Assembly (NCBI GenBank): GCA_963623875.1
Contig: CAVFNL010000005.1
Coordinates: 16,142 to 80,141, forward strand
Reading direction: 5' to 3'
Length of the DNA: 64,000 nucleotides
Origin: UBA3206 sp963623875
Lineage (GTDB): Bacteria > Bacillota_I > Bacilli_A > Acholeplasmatales > Anaeroplasmataceae
The notes under the pieces were generated by a model. That model worked only from the letters and a program-made list of their open reading frames with translations. It made no database searches and was not told where the DNA came from. Made by a program: the position numbers and the translations under genes. Positions 1 to 8,018 of the stretch are shown here, piece by piece; position 1 is the stretch's first letter; each line of letters opens with the position of its first letter.

Positions 1-822
1 AATTGAAATACTCTTCTTTTCAATTTCTCCTAATCCCTCAATACTATCTACTAGATATTCTGATGTAGAGAAGTCAGATGTAGTCATGCCTTTAAGTTTT
101 GCAGCGGCTGTCGCATCTGTAAGTTCAATATATTGCTTAGCTAATGTTAATGTATTAGTTATAGCTTCTTGATCAATATTTCCATATTTTGTAACTGTTT
201 GACCCTTAGTATCTGTTGTTACAAGTTTTGCAACTTCTGAAGCCATATATGCTTGATGCTCTGGTTCAACAGATTGTCCATATTCATAACAAATTTCTGC
301 AGCTTCTTTTGTATTCTCTACTGCATATTTCCATCCTCTAAGTGATGCATATACGAAAGCTTTAACTGTATTAGGATTTGTTTGTGCAAATTTCTTTGTA
401 CAGAAAATACTATCTTCTAGCATCGCAACACCTTCATCGTTCATATCGATGATTCCAACCTTGTCACCATATCCAAATCCATTACCATTTGAATATTCAT
501 TTTTAACAAGACCTAATTCGTTATATGTCATAGCTGAAGCTAATGCTACTGTACCTGTATCAAAGCAGTCCATAGTAAATGGTTGTTGAATATATGATTG
601 TTTTTGATCATATTTCTTTAATAAAGCTAATACTTCATATTCATTTCCAAGACCCCAGTTACCAACCTTTCCTGCAGCTGCTGCCTCTTTGATGATAGTT
701 TCTGATGAAGTACCTTTTGCCCATTTTAAACTTTTGTCCTTACTTCCGCATGAAACAAGAACTGATGCTGCTACTGCTCCTAGTGCAGCTCCTCCAATTA
801 ATCTTTTAACACTTAAACTCAT
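1..822 (-). CDS. ABC transporter substrate-binding lipoprotein, NMT1/THI5-like (3' end beyond window)
   Basis: This is an extracellular lipoprotein that would capture a small solute and deliver it to the permeases encoded upstream in the same operon. The reading frame is open from the ATG at 822 to the window edge (274 codons, no stop), so the C-terminus is missing. A signal peptide ends in a lipobox with the sequence LVSC and the modified cysteine is residue 25. The body has the look of the NMT1/THI5 family, with stretches such as FDTGTVALASAMTYNELGLV. That family takes up thiamine precursors, riboflavin, sulfonates or similar molecules. The sequence does not decide the substrate. The ATG follows an AGGAAG-type ribosome site 40 bases after the permease gene. 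Confidence 0.85.
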   Translation of the reverse strand, partial: MSLSVKRLIGGAALGAVAASVLVSCGSKDKSLKWAKGTSSETIIKEAAAAGKVGNWGLGNEYEVLALLKKYDQKQSYIQQPFTMDCFDTGTVALASAMTYNELGLVKNEYSNGNGFGYGDKVGIIDMNDEGVAMLEDSIFCTKKFAQTNPNTVKAFVYASLRGWKYAVENTKEAAEICYEYGQSVEPEHQAYMASEVAKLVTTDTKGQTVTKYGNIDQEAITNTLTLAKQYIELTDATAAAKLKGMTTSDFSTSEYLVDSIEGLGEIEKKSISI

Positions 823-861
823 AATTATATCTTCCTTCCTTTTTTATAATTTTTATATTAT

Positions 862-1665
862 TTAAGACTTTCTATGTCTTAAAGTAATACCTTCAATAAG
901 CATTAGTATCATGTACATAATTATTCCAATTAGACATGCTACAATGATATACGCCCATGCTGTTGCGAATTGTGATAGGTTAATCAAACTATTGATTTTA
1001 TAACCAACTCCACTAGTAGATTCTGTGAAATATTCACATACAAGGGTTGAGATAACTGCTGTTGGGATTCCAATCTTTAATGCTGTAAATACGTATGGAA
1101 TACTATTTGGCATTCTTAATTTCCAAAGTATTTTTAATTTTCCACAAGCATAAGATTCCAACAAATCTTTACTAAAAGGTCTTAATTCTGTAAGTCCTCT
1201 ATATGATGTTATTGACATCGAAGACATTGTAACTAATGTTACTACAATTACTTTTGCAATAAATGATTTTTGTTGAACATCTGTTGTAAAAACTGTAGTA
1301 AGGTTAATAAATACTGGTGCCAAGGCTACAATAGGTATCGCATTAAATACACCTACTAGTGCAAGTCCACCTTTTCCTACTTTAGGTAAAAGAGCTGTAA
1401 GTACAGCAAGTCCATATCCTAAAATTGAACCTATTAATAGACCCACTATAATAACTACTAATGTAGTTGATATATCAGATTGCATGTTTCCAAAATTCTT
1501 ACTTAGAATATCAAGTATTCTAGATAATTTAGGAAGTACTAATTCCTTAATATTAAATATTTTATTAGTTGCGCCTGTTTGCCATAAAACTATAAGCACT
1601 ATACCAAGTAGTAATGGATATAATACTGATGAAATATTATTCCATCTTTTCTTCAGAATTTTCAT
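862..1665 (-). CDS. ABC transporter permease (SsuC/TauC type)
   Basis: Integral membrane subunit of the importer, which would form half of the translocation pore. The protein has about six hydrophobic segments and a cytoplasmic loop around SYRGLTELRPFSKDLLESYAC, the usual site of the EAA coupling helix of binding-protein-dependent permeases. An in-frame start exists at 1677, but the ATG at 1665 (MKILKKRW) sits five bases after a GGTGA site and is preferred. Either start overlaps the end of the upstream permease by about 30 to 40 bases, so translation is probably coupled. It differs clearly from the second permease, so the pore is probably a heterodimer. Substrate unknown. Confidence 0.85.
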   Translation of the reverse strand: MKILKKRWNNISSVLYPLLLGIVLIVLWQTGATNKIFNIKELVLPKLSRILDILSKNFGNMQSDISTTLVVIIVGLLIGSILGYGLAVLTALLPKVGKGGLALVGVFNAIPIVALAPVFINLTTVFTTDVQQKSFIAKVIVVTLVTMSSMSITSYRGLTELRPFSKDLLESYACGKLKILWKLRMPNSIPYVFTALKIGIPTAVISTLVCEYFTESTSGVGYKINSLINLSQFATAWAYIIVACLIGIIMYMILMLIEGITLRHRKS

Positions 1666-2599
1666 CAATATCACCATCCTTAACTTCTTTTAATTCTTTT
1701 TTCTTAGATTTTTTCTTTTCAATAAATTGTTCAAATTTTAATTTTAATGATGTTTTACCAAATCTATAAGGACAAACTATAATTTCAAGTAATGTCATTA
1801 AACCAGATGAACCAACACCAATTAATGCACTAAACAATACTATTTGCCAGAATATCCATCTAGGTTGTCCACCTTTTTGTGATGTCATTAGTAAACATCC
1901 TAGTGAATTTCCTGTTTGAATTGTATCAACTAATATTGCTGCTGTAATTGCAAGTGGTGCTGCAATCTTTAATCCTGTAAAGAAATAAGGCATACATGCT
2001 GGAATCATTGTTTTCTTATACTTTTGATAAGTATTAGCTGCACAAAGACTCATAAGATCATGTTTTTCTTTTTCTACTTGTTTGTATCCTGCAAGGCAGT
2101 TTGTTGATACAGGATAGAATGTAAGAATTGCTGCTATGATAATTCTTGATGCGTTAGCACTACCACCTGTCATTTGGAAAATGATTGGTGCCATTCCAAG
2201 GATTGGAATCATTTGAATTATCATTAAATATGGGAATGCAATTTTTTCAACTACCCTTGATAGATTCATTAGTAGGGCTAGGATAAATCCTAATACAATA
2301 CCTATTAAGAATCCTATAAATGCATTTAATAATGTATTACCCGCAGCTTTTAGAACTAGAACAAATCCTAATTCACCACCTGATTTAACAGTAAATATTG
2401 ATTTTATTATTTCATATAAATGAGGTAGGTAATTTTCAGGATGTCTTGAGAACATAGGCATTGATGCAATTACTGATGCTAAAATTTCCCAAATGATAAT
2501 TATTCCTATTATCCAACAACATAAACTAAAGTATTTAAAATTTGTTACTTTATTTATGAATTTTTTAAAGGTTTTCTTTTTTACTACCTTCTCTTCCAT
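1637..2599 (-). CDS. ABC transporter permease (SsuC/TauC type)
   Basis: Second membrane subunit of the same importer, 320 residues. It has a charged lysine-rich N-terminus, about six membrane spans and a typical coupling loop (AGYKQVEKEKHDLMSLCAAN region). The C-terminal tail of about 40 residues is very rich in lysine and glutamate, which is longer than usual for the family. The gene begins at an ATG preceded by a GGGGGTGTAGG stretch, three bases after the ATPase stop. It overlaps the next permease. The order ATPase, permease, permease, binding protein indicates a complete four-gene operon. Two unlike permeases with a THI5-like binding protein is an uncommon but known arrangement. Confidence 0.85.
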   Translation of the reverse strand: MEEKVVKKKTFKKFINKVTNFKYFSLCCWIIGIIIIWEILASVIASMPMFSRHPENYLPHLYEIIKSIFTVKSGGELGFVLVLKAAGNTLLNAFIGFLIGIVLGFILALLMNLSRVVEKIAFPYLMIIQMIPILGMAPIIFQMTGGSANASRIIIAAILTFYPVSTNCLAGYKQVEKEKHDLMSLCAANTYQKYKKTMIPACMPYFFTGLKIAAPLAITAAILVDTIQTGNSLGCLLMTSQKGGQPRWIFWQIVLFSALIGVGSSGLMTLLEIIVCPYRFGKTSLKLKFEQFIEKKKSKKKELKEVKDGDIDENSEEKME

Positions 2600-2602
2600 A
2601 TC

Positions 2603-3382
2603 CTACACCCCCTCAAAACTATTTCTTACCTTAGTTACTAATTCAGTAAACTCAGCTGTTCCTTTCATGTCAAGAGTTCTAGGACGAGGTAGTTTTACAT
2701 CAACTACTGCTGATAATCTTCCTGGATGTGGAGATAAGATACAAATTCTATCTGATAAGAATACTGCTTCTTGAATATTGTGAGTTACGAATATAATTGT
2801 TTTGTTTGTCTTTCTCCAAATTCTAAGTAAATCCTCATGTAATTTTTCTTTAGTAAATTCATCAAGTGCTGAGAATGGTTCATCCATAAGTAATATTTCA
2901 GGTTTTAATGCAAATGCTCTAGCAATACCAACACGTTGTTGCATACCACCTGATAATTGATTTGGATAGTGATTTGCGAAATCATGAAGGTTTACTAAAT
3001 CTAGCATTTCAAGAGCTGCCTTCTTTCGCTCTTCTTTTGATACATGCATTATCTCAAGCGGAAGTTCAACATTCTTTATTACTGTTCTCCAATCATATAG
3101 AACTGGCGCTTGGAATACCATTCCATATTTTCTTTTAAGTCTTGCTTCTTTTGGTGTCATACCTTCAATAAGTACTTCACCTTGAGTATTTTCTATTAAG
3201 TTTGCGATGATTCTTAACAATGTTGATTTACCACATCCTGATGGACCAAGAAGTGATATGAATTCACCTTTTTTAATATCTAGTGTGACATCAGTAAGTG
3301 CTGTAACTGTTTTATCTTGTGCTTCATATGTCATACCAACATGATCAAGTTTGATTTCTACTAAATCTTTTATTTCTTCCAT
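2603..3382 (-). CDS. ABC transporter ATP-binding protein (SsuB/TauB type)
   Basis: ATPase that powers the importer from the cytoplasmic side. From the ATG at 3382 the Walker A motif GPSGCGKS lies at about residues 46-53, the signature LSGGM at 143-147 and Walker B ILLMDE at 163-168, with a downstream switch histidine in VTHN. A longer in-frame start at 3433 lies inside a terminator-like hairpin. The ATG at 3382 follows a GGAAGG ribosome site and gives the normal family length of 259 residues, so I chose it. First gene of the operon; its leader holds two terminator-like hairpins, which suggests regulated readthrough. Confidence 0.9.
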   Translation of the reverse strand: MEEIKDLVEIKLDHVGMTYEAQDKTVTALTDVTLDIKKGEFISLLGPSGCGKSTLLRIIANLIENTQGEVLIEGMTPKEARLKRKYGMVFQAPVLYDWRTVIKNVELPLEIMHVSKEERKKAALEMLDLVNLHDFANHYPNQLSGGMQQRVGIARAFALKPEILLMDEPFSALDEFTKEKLHEDLLRIWRKTNKTIIFVTHNIQEAVFLSDRICILSPHPGRLSAVVDVKLPRPRTLDMKGTAEFTELVTKVRNSFEGV

Positions 3383-3402
3383 AATAACAAATCCTTCCGT
3401 AT

Positions 3403-3431
3403 AAAAAACAAAAGGCGCTTTTTTAAGCGCC
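3403..3431 (-). terminator. Terminator-like hairpin just before the importer ATPase gene
   Basis: On the minus strand GGCGCTT, a four-base A loop and AAGCGCC form a perfect seven-pair stem followed by TTTTGTTTTTT. The ribosome site of the ATPase gene begins only a few bases later. An intrinsic terminator in this place would normally stop expression of the operon, so it is likely part of a conditional switch. Confidence 0.65.
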
Positions 3432-3456
3432 ATTGATTCTTAATAATTAACAATAT

Positions 3457-3494
3457 TAAAATAAAAAGCAATGAAGTATCTTCGCTTCATTGCT
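3457..3494 (-). terminator. Second terminator-like hairpin in the importer leader
   Basis: AGCAATGAAG and CTTCATTGCT form a perfect ten-pair stem around an eight-base loop. On the minus strand it is followed by TTTTTATTTT. It lies about 35 bases upstream of the other hairpin in the same leader. Tandem terminators before a single operon are unusual unless one belongs to an unseen upstream transcript. Confidence 0.6.
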
Positions 3495-3910
3495 AACTTA
3501 ATTACACCACCTATTTTAGTACGTTTTTTAGAAAATGCAACATTTGTTTTGTTTTATTCTTCTAAAAGCGCTTTTTTTGCTAAAAAAACGTCATATCTAT
3601 GGCTATCCACGAATAAAATACATGTTTCCATTATTTTTTATTTTATAACCACACTTTTTTATTTTCTTTATTCAAGATTTTTTAAACAAAAATACATAAA
3701 ACAACTTAAAATATTATTATATATTTCATTTAAAATCTTTTAATAAAACAATTTTTAATAGATTCCTCATTTATTATTTACCCTTATTTATATTACAATT
3801 AACACCAATTTATATAACTTTGCTAGACATTAAACTATTACAAAATTCTAACATATAATATAATCTTTTATTAAATGAAACTTAAATTAATATCATCTAA
3901 CAAAATAAAA
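3495..3910. other. Gene-free leader/promoter region, very AT-rich
   Basis: No convincing gene is present. A 90-codon plus-strand reading frame over 3471-3743 is hydrophobic by composition, spans the hairpin and has no clear ribosome site. I looked on the minus strand for TPP, FMN, purine, preQ1, T-box and cobalamin aptamer cores and recognised none. The only locally structured part is around 3585-3612. The operon promoter should lie here, but no clear -35/-10 pair stands out. Confidence 0.4.
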
Positions 3911-3950
3911 AACACTCCTAAAATAGACTTTAATCTATTCTAGAAGTGTT
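3904..3950 (-). terminator. Terminator of the pectate lyase gene
   Basis: The arms at 3911-3927 and 3934-3950 pair over 17 positions (with two G-U pairs) around a six-base loop. On the minus strand they are followed by a run of T, ten bases after the pectate lyase stop codon. Confidence 0.85.
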
Positions 3951-3960
3951 ATATTTTTTA

Positions 3961-6684
3961 TTATCCTACGATAATTGCATATACATTAATTGCATCACCT
4001 TTTATAATTGTTATTTCACCTGCTGAAATTTCAATTGTAAATACTCCGTTGCTATCAGATGTATATTTAGTACCATTAACTTTTATTGTCTTTGATGCTG
4101 TATCAGAAATAATTGTTAATGTTGTTGCTTGTGTTGTAGTAAATTTAATGGATGTAGCTGATTCCATCTTTAAAGCAGTTGTATATGTTACGCCATCATA
4201 TGTCTTGGCCGCAATACCACTCTTTAAACTTCCGCTTACAGTAAAATATGAATTATCTCCTGCCTCTGTTGGGAATGTTAATGTTTCAGATGTTTGAGGA
4301 AGAGCTTGTAAAGCTTCTTCACAAGCTATTAATTTTGAAATATTTGAAACTTTTAATTGTTCATCAGATGTAAGTTCTGCATATGCAGCTCTTGCGGCTT
4401 TAATAGCACTTCTATTTGAAGCTGTTACAGCAGTTGATTCAGGAAGAGCTTCAATTAAAACTATAACATCATCTGCAGTCTTAGCTGTAACTGTTGTATC
4501 AGTATTCCCTGTATCTGTAGATCCTGATGATGAATTATTATCAGTATATACTCCTACTATTACATCTTTATATGCAACAAGAGCTGCTTTAAGTGCTTCA
4601 TTTACTGCATAAGATGGGTCATCCTCTTCATTATTGAATGTCCATTTAAAGTCTCCTCCACCAACACGTCCAGCATATGTTTGTACTTTAGTTTTAGCCT
4701 CTTCAGGGCTATCAACATTATATGAATACATAAGTGATGAATTTGTATCAAAGTTATTATATGTAGTTCCACCCTTTAGAGCTGTTACTGAGCTTGGAAC
4801 TTGTTCATTTCTTGATGATACAACATATGCATCAAAGCTTGTTGCAGAATCATTTTGTGACTTAAATGAAGTAGGTCCATCAAAAGTATTATTATAAGCC
4901 TTAATAATACCTCCATTTTCACCACTAAATGTTCCATCTCCATCCGCATCAGTTCCTTGACCTGATATTAACATAGGTTTCATTGTAGCAGTTGATCTAA
5001 AGTAGTTGTTTTCAACGAATGCTGAACCGCCCATTGTCATACCTACACCATATTTTGCATTTCCATCAAAGTAATTGTTATAAATATGAACAGTACATGT
5101 TCTAATACGTGGATGACGTGAATCTGAATGGTCATACCAGTTGTGATGATATGTAATATAATTTGTAGTCTCTTCGTCCTTCATTCCTTGAAGGTTAGAT
5201 TTTCCTGTATCATAAAAATGGTTATATGAATGTGTAATATATGAAGATGTTTTAGTATCTAGTGCTCCATCTCCTTTTACTTGGTCAGCATCACTTCCTG
5301 CATCTCCATAGAAGAAATCATTATTATGGCACCATACATGGTCATTTCCTTGTTGTAATCCTAGATCATCACCTTCGCTACTATTACAGTTCATGAATCC
5401 TAAGTTTCTTATTTCAACATTAGATGAATTCTTAACTCTAATTCCAAATCCATTACATGTTGTATCTTCTCCAATACCTTCAATTGTTAAACCACAAGTT
5501 ATGGCATCAATTAAAATATCTCCTTTTTCCATTACAGCTGGATCTGTGATATTTCCCATTAATCTTATACATAATGAATTTGCAGTTTGTTTTTTTGCAC
5601 CAGCAATAATATTTTGTAATCCTGTATATGTTCCACCGTTAATAACAGCCTTAACAGTATCCTTATTTGAATTAGATACGTATACAACTACTGCATTACT
5701 CTTTAATACACCATTATCGTTATAAGCTCCTGATGATGTATTAGTTGTTACTTTAGTTTGTTTTCCTGTTCCATTTACAAATGCAAATCCTGATCTTTCG
5801 TGTGCTTGAACAGTAATATTTTTAGCTACTGCTCCTTCTTGCTCAACACCATTAACTATAGGACATACTTTAAGTGTATAATATCCACTCTTAAGACCTA
5901 CTATATCTACTCTATAATAATTACTATATTTTCTTAATAATTCTTTATCTACTTTAGTATATGTTGTAGCAGAATCTTCTTTTATATACACATTATAACT
6001 TGTAGCACCATCTACATAACCAAATTTAGCATACAATGACTCTAAATGTCCTTTTACTTCAGTAAATTCAAGAGTACTTGAACCTTTATCAATTGAAGGT
6101 GTAGTAGGTGTGATTTTATCTCCACCTGTTGATGTGTCAGTATTTCCACCTGTCGATGTGTCAGTGTTTCCACCTGTTGATGTGTCAGTGTTTCCACCTG
6201 TTGATGTATCTGTGTTTCCACCTGTTGATGTATCTGTGTTTCCACCTGTTGATGTATCAGTGTTTCCACCTGTTGATGTATCTGTGTTTCCACCTGTTGA
6301 TGTATCAGTGTTTCCACCTGTTGATGTATCTGTGTTTCCACCTGTTGATGTATCAGTGTTTCCACCTGTTGATGTATCAGTATTTCCACCTGTTGATGTA
6401 TCAGTATTTCCACCTGTTGATGTATCAGTATTTCCGCCTGTTGATGTGTCAGTGTTTCCACCTGTTGATGTATCAGTATTTCCGCCTGTTGATGTGTCAG
6501 TGTTTCCACCTGTTGATGTATCAGTATTTCCGCCTGTTGATGTGTCAGTGTTTCCACCTGTTGATGTATCAGGTGTTCCTCCATTATCAGTATCTGGTTT
6601 GACGTTATTACTTGTTCCACATGACGCAAGCCCTACAAGTGATCCTAAAAACGCAATTGATAATCCTATATTTTTAAATTTCAT
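3961..6684 (-). CDS. Exported pectate lyase lipoprotein (PL1 type) with repeat linker
   Basis: Cleaves pectate outside the cell by beta-elimination. From the ATG at 6684 a signal peptide ends in a lipobox, LASC, with cysteine 22. A linker of 19 copies of an eight-residue unit (NTDTSTGG) fills residues 37-188. A fibronectin-like segment follows (about 200-300), then the right-handed beta-helix pectate lyase domain (about 350-640). This carries the family features THSYNHFYDTG and HHNWYDHSDSRHPRIR, the latter holding the catalytic arginine region. A small helical domain (about 731-791) and a beta-rich C-terminal domain (about 798-907) resemble carbohydrate-binding appendages. A TTG start at 6699 overlaps the GGAGG ribosome site, so ATG 6684 is preferred. 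The linker would hold the enzyme away from the membrane. Confidence 0.9.
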   Translation of the reverse strand: MKFKNIGLSIAFLGSLVGLASCGTSNNVKPDTDNGGTPDTSTGGNTDTSTGGNTDTSTGGNTDTSTGGNTDTSTGGNTDTSTGGNTDTSTGGNTDTSTGGNTDTSTGGNTDTSTGGNTDTSTGGNTDTSTGGNTDTSTGGNTDTSTGGNTDTSTGGNTDTSTGGNTDTSTGGNTDTSTGGNTDTSTGGDKITPTTPSIDKGSSTLEFTEVKGHLESLYAKFGYVDGATSYNVYIKEDSATTYTKVDKELLRKYSNYYRVDIVGLKSGYYTLKVCPIVNGVEQEGAVAKNITVQAHERSGFAFVNGTGKQTKVTTNTSSGAYNDNGVLKSNAVVVYVSNSNKDTVKAVINGGTYTGLQNIIAGAKKQTANSLCIRLMGNITDPAVMEKGDILIDAITCGLTIEGIGEDTTCNGFGIRVKNSSNVEIRNLGFMNCNSSEGDDLGLQQGNDHVWCHNNDFFYGDAGSDADQVKGDGALDTKTSSYITHSYNHFYDTGKSNLQGMKDEETTNYITYHHNWYDHSDSRHPRIRTCTVHIYNNYFDGNAKYGVGMTMGGSAFVENNYFRSTATMKPMLISGQGTDADGDGTFSGENGGIIKAYNNTFDGPTSFKSQNDSATSFDAYVVSSRNEQVPSSVTALKGGTTYNNFDTNSSLMYSYNVDSPEEAKTKVQTYAGRVGGGDFKWTFNNEEDDPSYAVNEALKAALVAYKDVIVGVYTDNNSSSGSTDTGNTDTTVTAKTADDVIVLIEALPESTAVTASNRSAIKAARAAYAELTSDEQLKVSNISKLIACEEALQALPQTSETLTFPTEAGDNSYFTVSGSLKSGIAAKTYDGVTYTTALKMESATSIKFTTTQATTLTIISDTASKTIKVNGTKYTSDSNGVFTIEISAGEITIIKGDAINVYAIIVG
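6121..6576 (-). repeat. 19 tandem copies of a 24-bp coding repeat
   Basis: Nineteen consecutive 24-base units encode NTDTSTGG (the first-translated unit begins TP instead of NT). Units differ only at a few synonymous positions, with A/G and T/C alternations giving a handful of variants. Because 24 is divisible by three, several other frames stay open across the array and produce false long ORFs. The near-identity of units predicts copy-number change by slippage or unequal recombination without loss of frame. Confidence 0.97.
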
Positions 6685-6702
6685 TTTCTTTTCCTCCAAT
6701 AT

Positions 6703-6717
6703 TGTAAACGTTTTCTA
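6703..6717 (-). promoter_or_regulatory. cre-like / LacI-family operator before the pectate lyase
   Basis: On the minus strand the sequence TAGAAAACGTTTACA fits the catabolite-responsive element consensus (WTGNAANCGNWNNCW) with one mismatch, and contains the AACGTT core typical of LacI/CcpA operators. It lies directly upstream of the GGAGG ribosome site, where a bound repressor would block transcription. Carbon-source control of a pectate lyase makes sense. Which regulator binds is inference. Confidence 0.55.
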
Positions 6718-6727
6718 AAACTTCTTT

Positions 6728-6752
6728 TAATAAAAGCTAAGTGGTACTTAGC
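6728..6752 (-). terminator. Small hairpin with T-rich tail upstream of the pectate lyase
   Basis: GCTAAGT and ACTTAGC form a perfect seven-pair stem around a three-base loop. On the minus strand it is followed by TTTTATT. It may end transcripts coming from the sigma/anti-sigma pair, or be part of the pectate lyase leader. Confidence 0.45.
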
Positions 6753-6784
6753 CTTTACAATTGGTATTAATAACCTTGTATAGG

Positions 6785-6900
6785 ATTGATTTAAAATAAA
6801 AACCAACGAAAGAGAAAGGTAACTGATTATTAATACTCTAAGAAGCAGTAATTTTTATTACTTACACCTTATTAACAATCTAATTTCTCGTTTTATTGGT
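6785..6900 (-). other. Long-range inverted-repeat structure between anti-sigma and pectate lyase genes
   Basis: On the minus strand the segment opens with ACCAA, then GAGAAA, and closes with TTTCTC then TTGGT, followed by TTTTATTTT. Inside is a second perfect hairpin (AGTAAT, four A, ATTACT). It begins 12 bases after the anti-sigma stop. It could be a long branched terminator or a structured RNA controlling the lyase. I recognise no known riboswitch core. Confidence 0.4.
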
Positions 6901-6911
6901 TTTTTTTAAAA

Positions 6912-8018
6912 TTAATATTTATTTTTTGAATTTTTAAATGTATAGTTAAATGAATTTCCCTCTTTATTTATATATACATGATTCTTATTCTTGCTCTTAA
7001 AACTTCCATCAATATAAGATGTAGTTCCTTTTGTAAAATCTATTTCTAATTTGTAATCATCATTTTCATTATTGATTTTAGAATCTACTTCACCATTAAT
7101 CCAAATATAATTTGTTTTGATTTTAGTTGTAGTTAAGGTATCATCCTTCTTTTCTACAACTTCAATCTTCTTTACTATTGATGAATTCTTTACAAATGAA
7201 TATATATATTCGTTTTCTTTTTCACCAAAAGTCTCAGATATTTCTAATGATTTATCTTCATCTATAATTATTTTAGTAGTAAACATAACTTTATTATTTT
7301 TAATTATCTTATTACCTGTAAATTGATAAGTACAATCATCTAATACAATTTCACCTAGAGTATTAGAATTTAATTTTACTATTTGTCCATCTAATTCTTT
7401 TTGTTGTATTACAATTTCATCATAGTACACATGATATGTATAATATTGACTATTTATTTCTAAATCATATTCGTAATCAAATTTTGCATCTTCATTCTTT
7501 ATATAAAAAGCACTAGTCTTTTTAGAAAGCAATCCAAACATATCTTCCATATTATATATATATGTACTGATGTTTGCGACGATTGCTTCTTCTTCAGATG
7601 CAGTTAATTCTTTTGATGATGATTTTTCTAGTTTATCAAATTTTGTAAAATTTCCTAAGTTATTTGCAATATTAACTATATTATAATATTCCTTTGAATT
7701 TACTTCATCTAGATAAGTTATAACATCTTCATCCTTAACATAATTGATGATATCATCTTCGGTTGAAGTATTAGAATTACTACTTCCACCTTGATTTTTT
7801 AATCCAACATTTATTCCAACTGCTACAAGCAATGCTGCACATGCAACCGCAAGTGTTCCACTAAATGCAAACTTAAAGATTCTTTTTCTACTCTTTACAG
7901 GTTCATTGAAATACACATTTGATATATCTACTTTAGATAGTATTTCTTTACTATAATCTTTTACTTCTTGCTTATCCGCAAGAACTCTTAATTTATTTTT
8001 TATATCTTTATTCTTCAT
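6912..8018 (-). CDS. Putative anti-sigma factor, single-pass membrane protein
   Basis: Probably holds the neighbouring ECF sigma factor inactive until a signal arrives outside the cell. The first 45 or so residues are charged and cytoplasmic. One membrane segment follows (FAFSGTLAVACAALLVAVGI, about residues 46-68), then about 290 extracytoplasmic residues rich in beta-type, lysine- and asparagine-rich sequence. No known domain was recognised there. The ORF can begin at 8027, but the ATG at 8018 (MKNKDIKN) has the better ribosome site. It overlaps the sigma stop by 11 bases, so the two are co-translated. The assignment rests on position and topology more than on sequence. Confidence 0.65.
   Translation of the reverse strand: MKNKDIKNKLRVLADKQEVKDYSKEILSKVDISNVYFNEPVKSRKRIFKFAFSGTLAVACAALLVAVGINVGLKNQGGSSNSNTSTEDDIINYVKDEDVITYLDEVNSKEYYNIVNIANNLGNFTKFDKLEKSSSKELTASEEEAIVANISTYIYNMEDMFGLLSKKTSAFYIKNEDAKFDYEYDLEINSQYYTYHVYYDEIVIQQKELDGQIVKLNSNTLGEIVLDDCTYQFTGNKIIKNNKVMFTTKIIIDEDKSLEISETFGEKENEYIYSFVKNSSIVKKIEVVEKKDDTLTTTKIKTNYIWINGEVDSKINNENDDYKLEIDFTKGTTSYIDGSFKSKNKNHVYINKEGNSFNYTFKNSKNKY

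Noticed and set aside
3495..3700. TPP, FMN, purine, preQ1 or T-box element before the importer
   Set aside because: The conserved cores of these elements were looked for and not found by eye; a GGTGG string alone is not enough for a T-box.
3471..3743. 90-codon plus-strand ORF in the importer leader
   Set aside because: It covers a terminator hairpin, lacks a ribosome site and has a composition expected from AT-rich DNA.
6121..6576. CRISPR-like array
   Set aside because: Units are contiguous with no spacers and encode an in-frame protein linker.
6054..6718. Three further long reading frames across the repeat (both strands)
   Set aside because: They are kept open only because the 24-base unit is divisible by three. 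They have no ribosome sites and only repeat-derived sequence.
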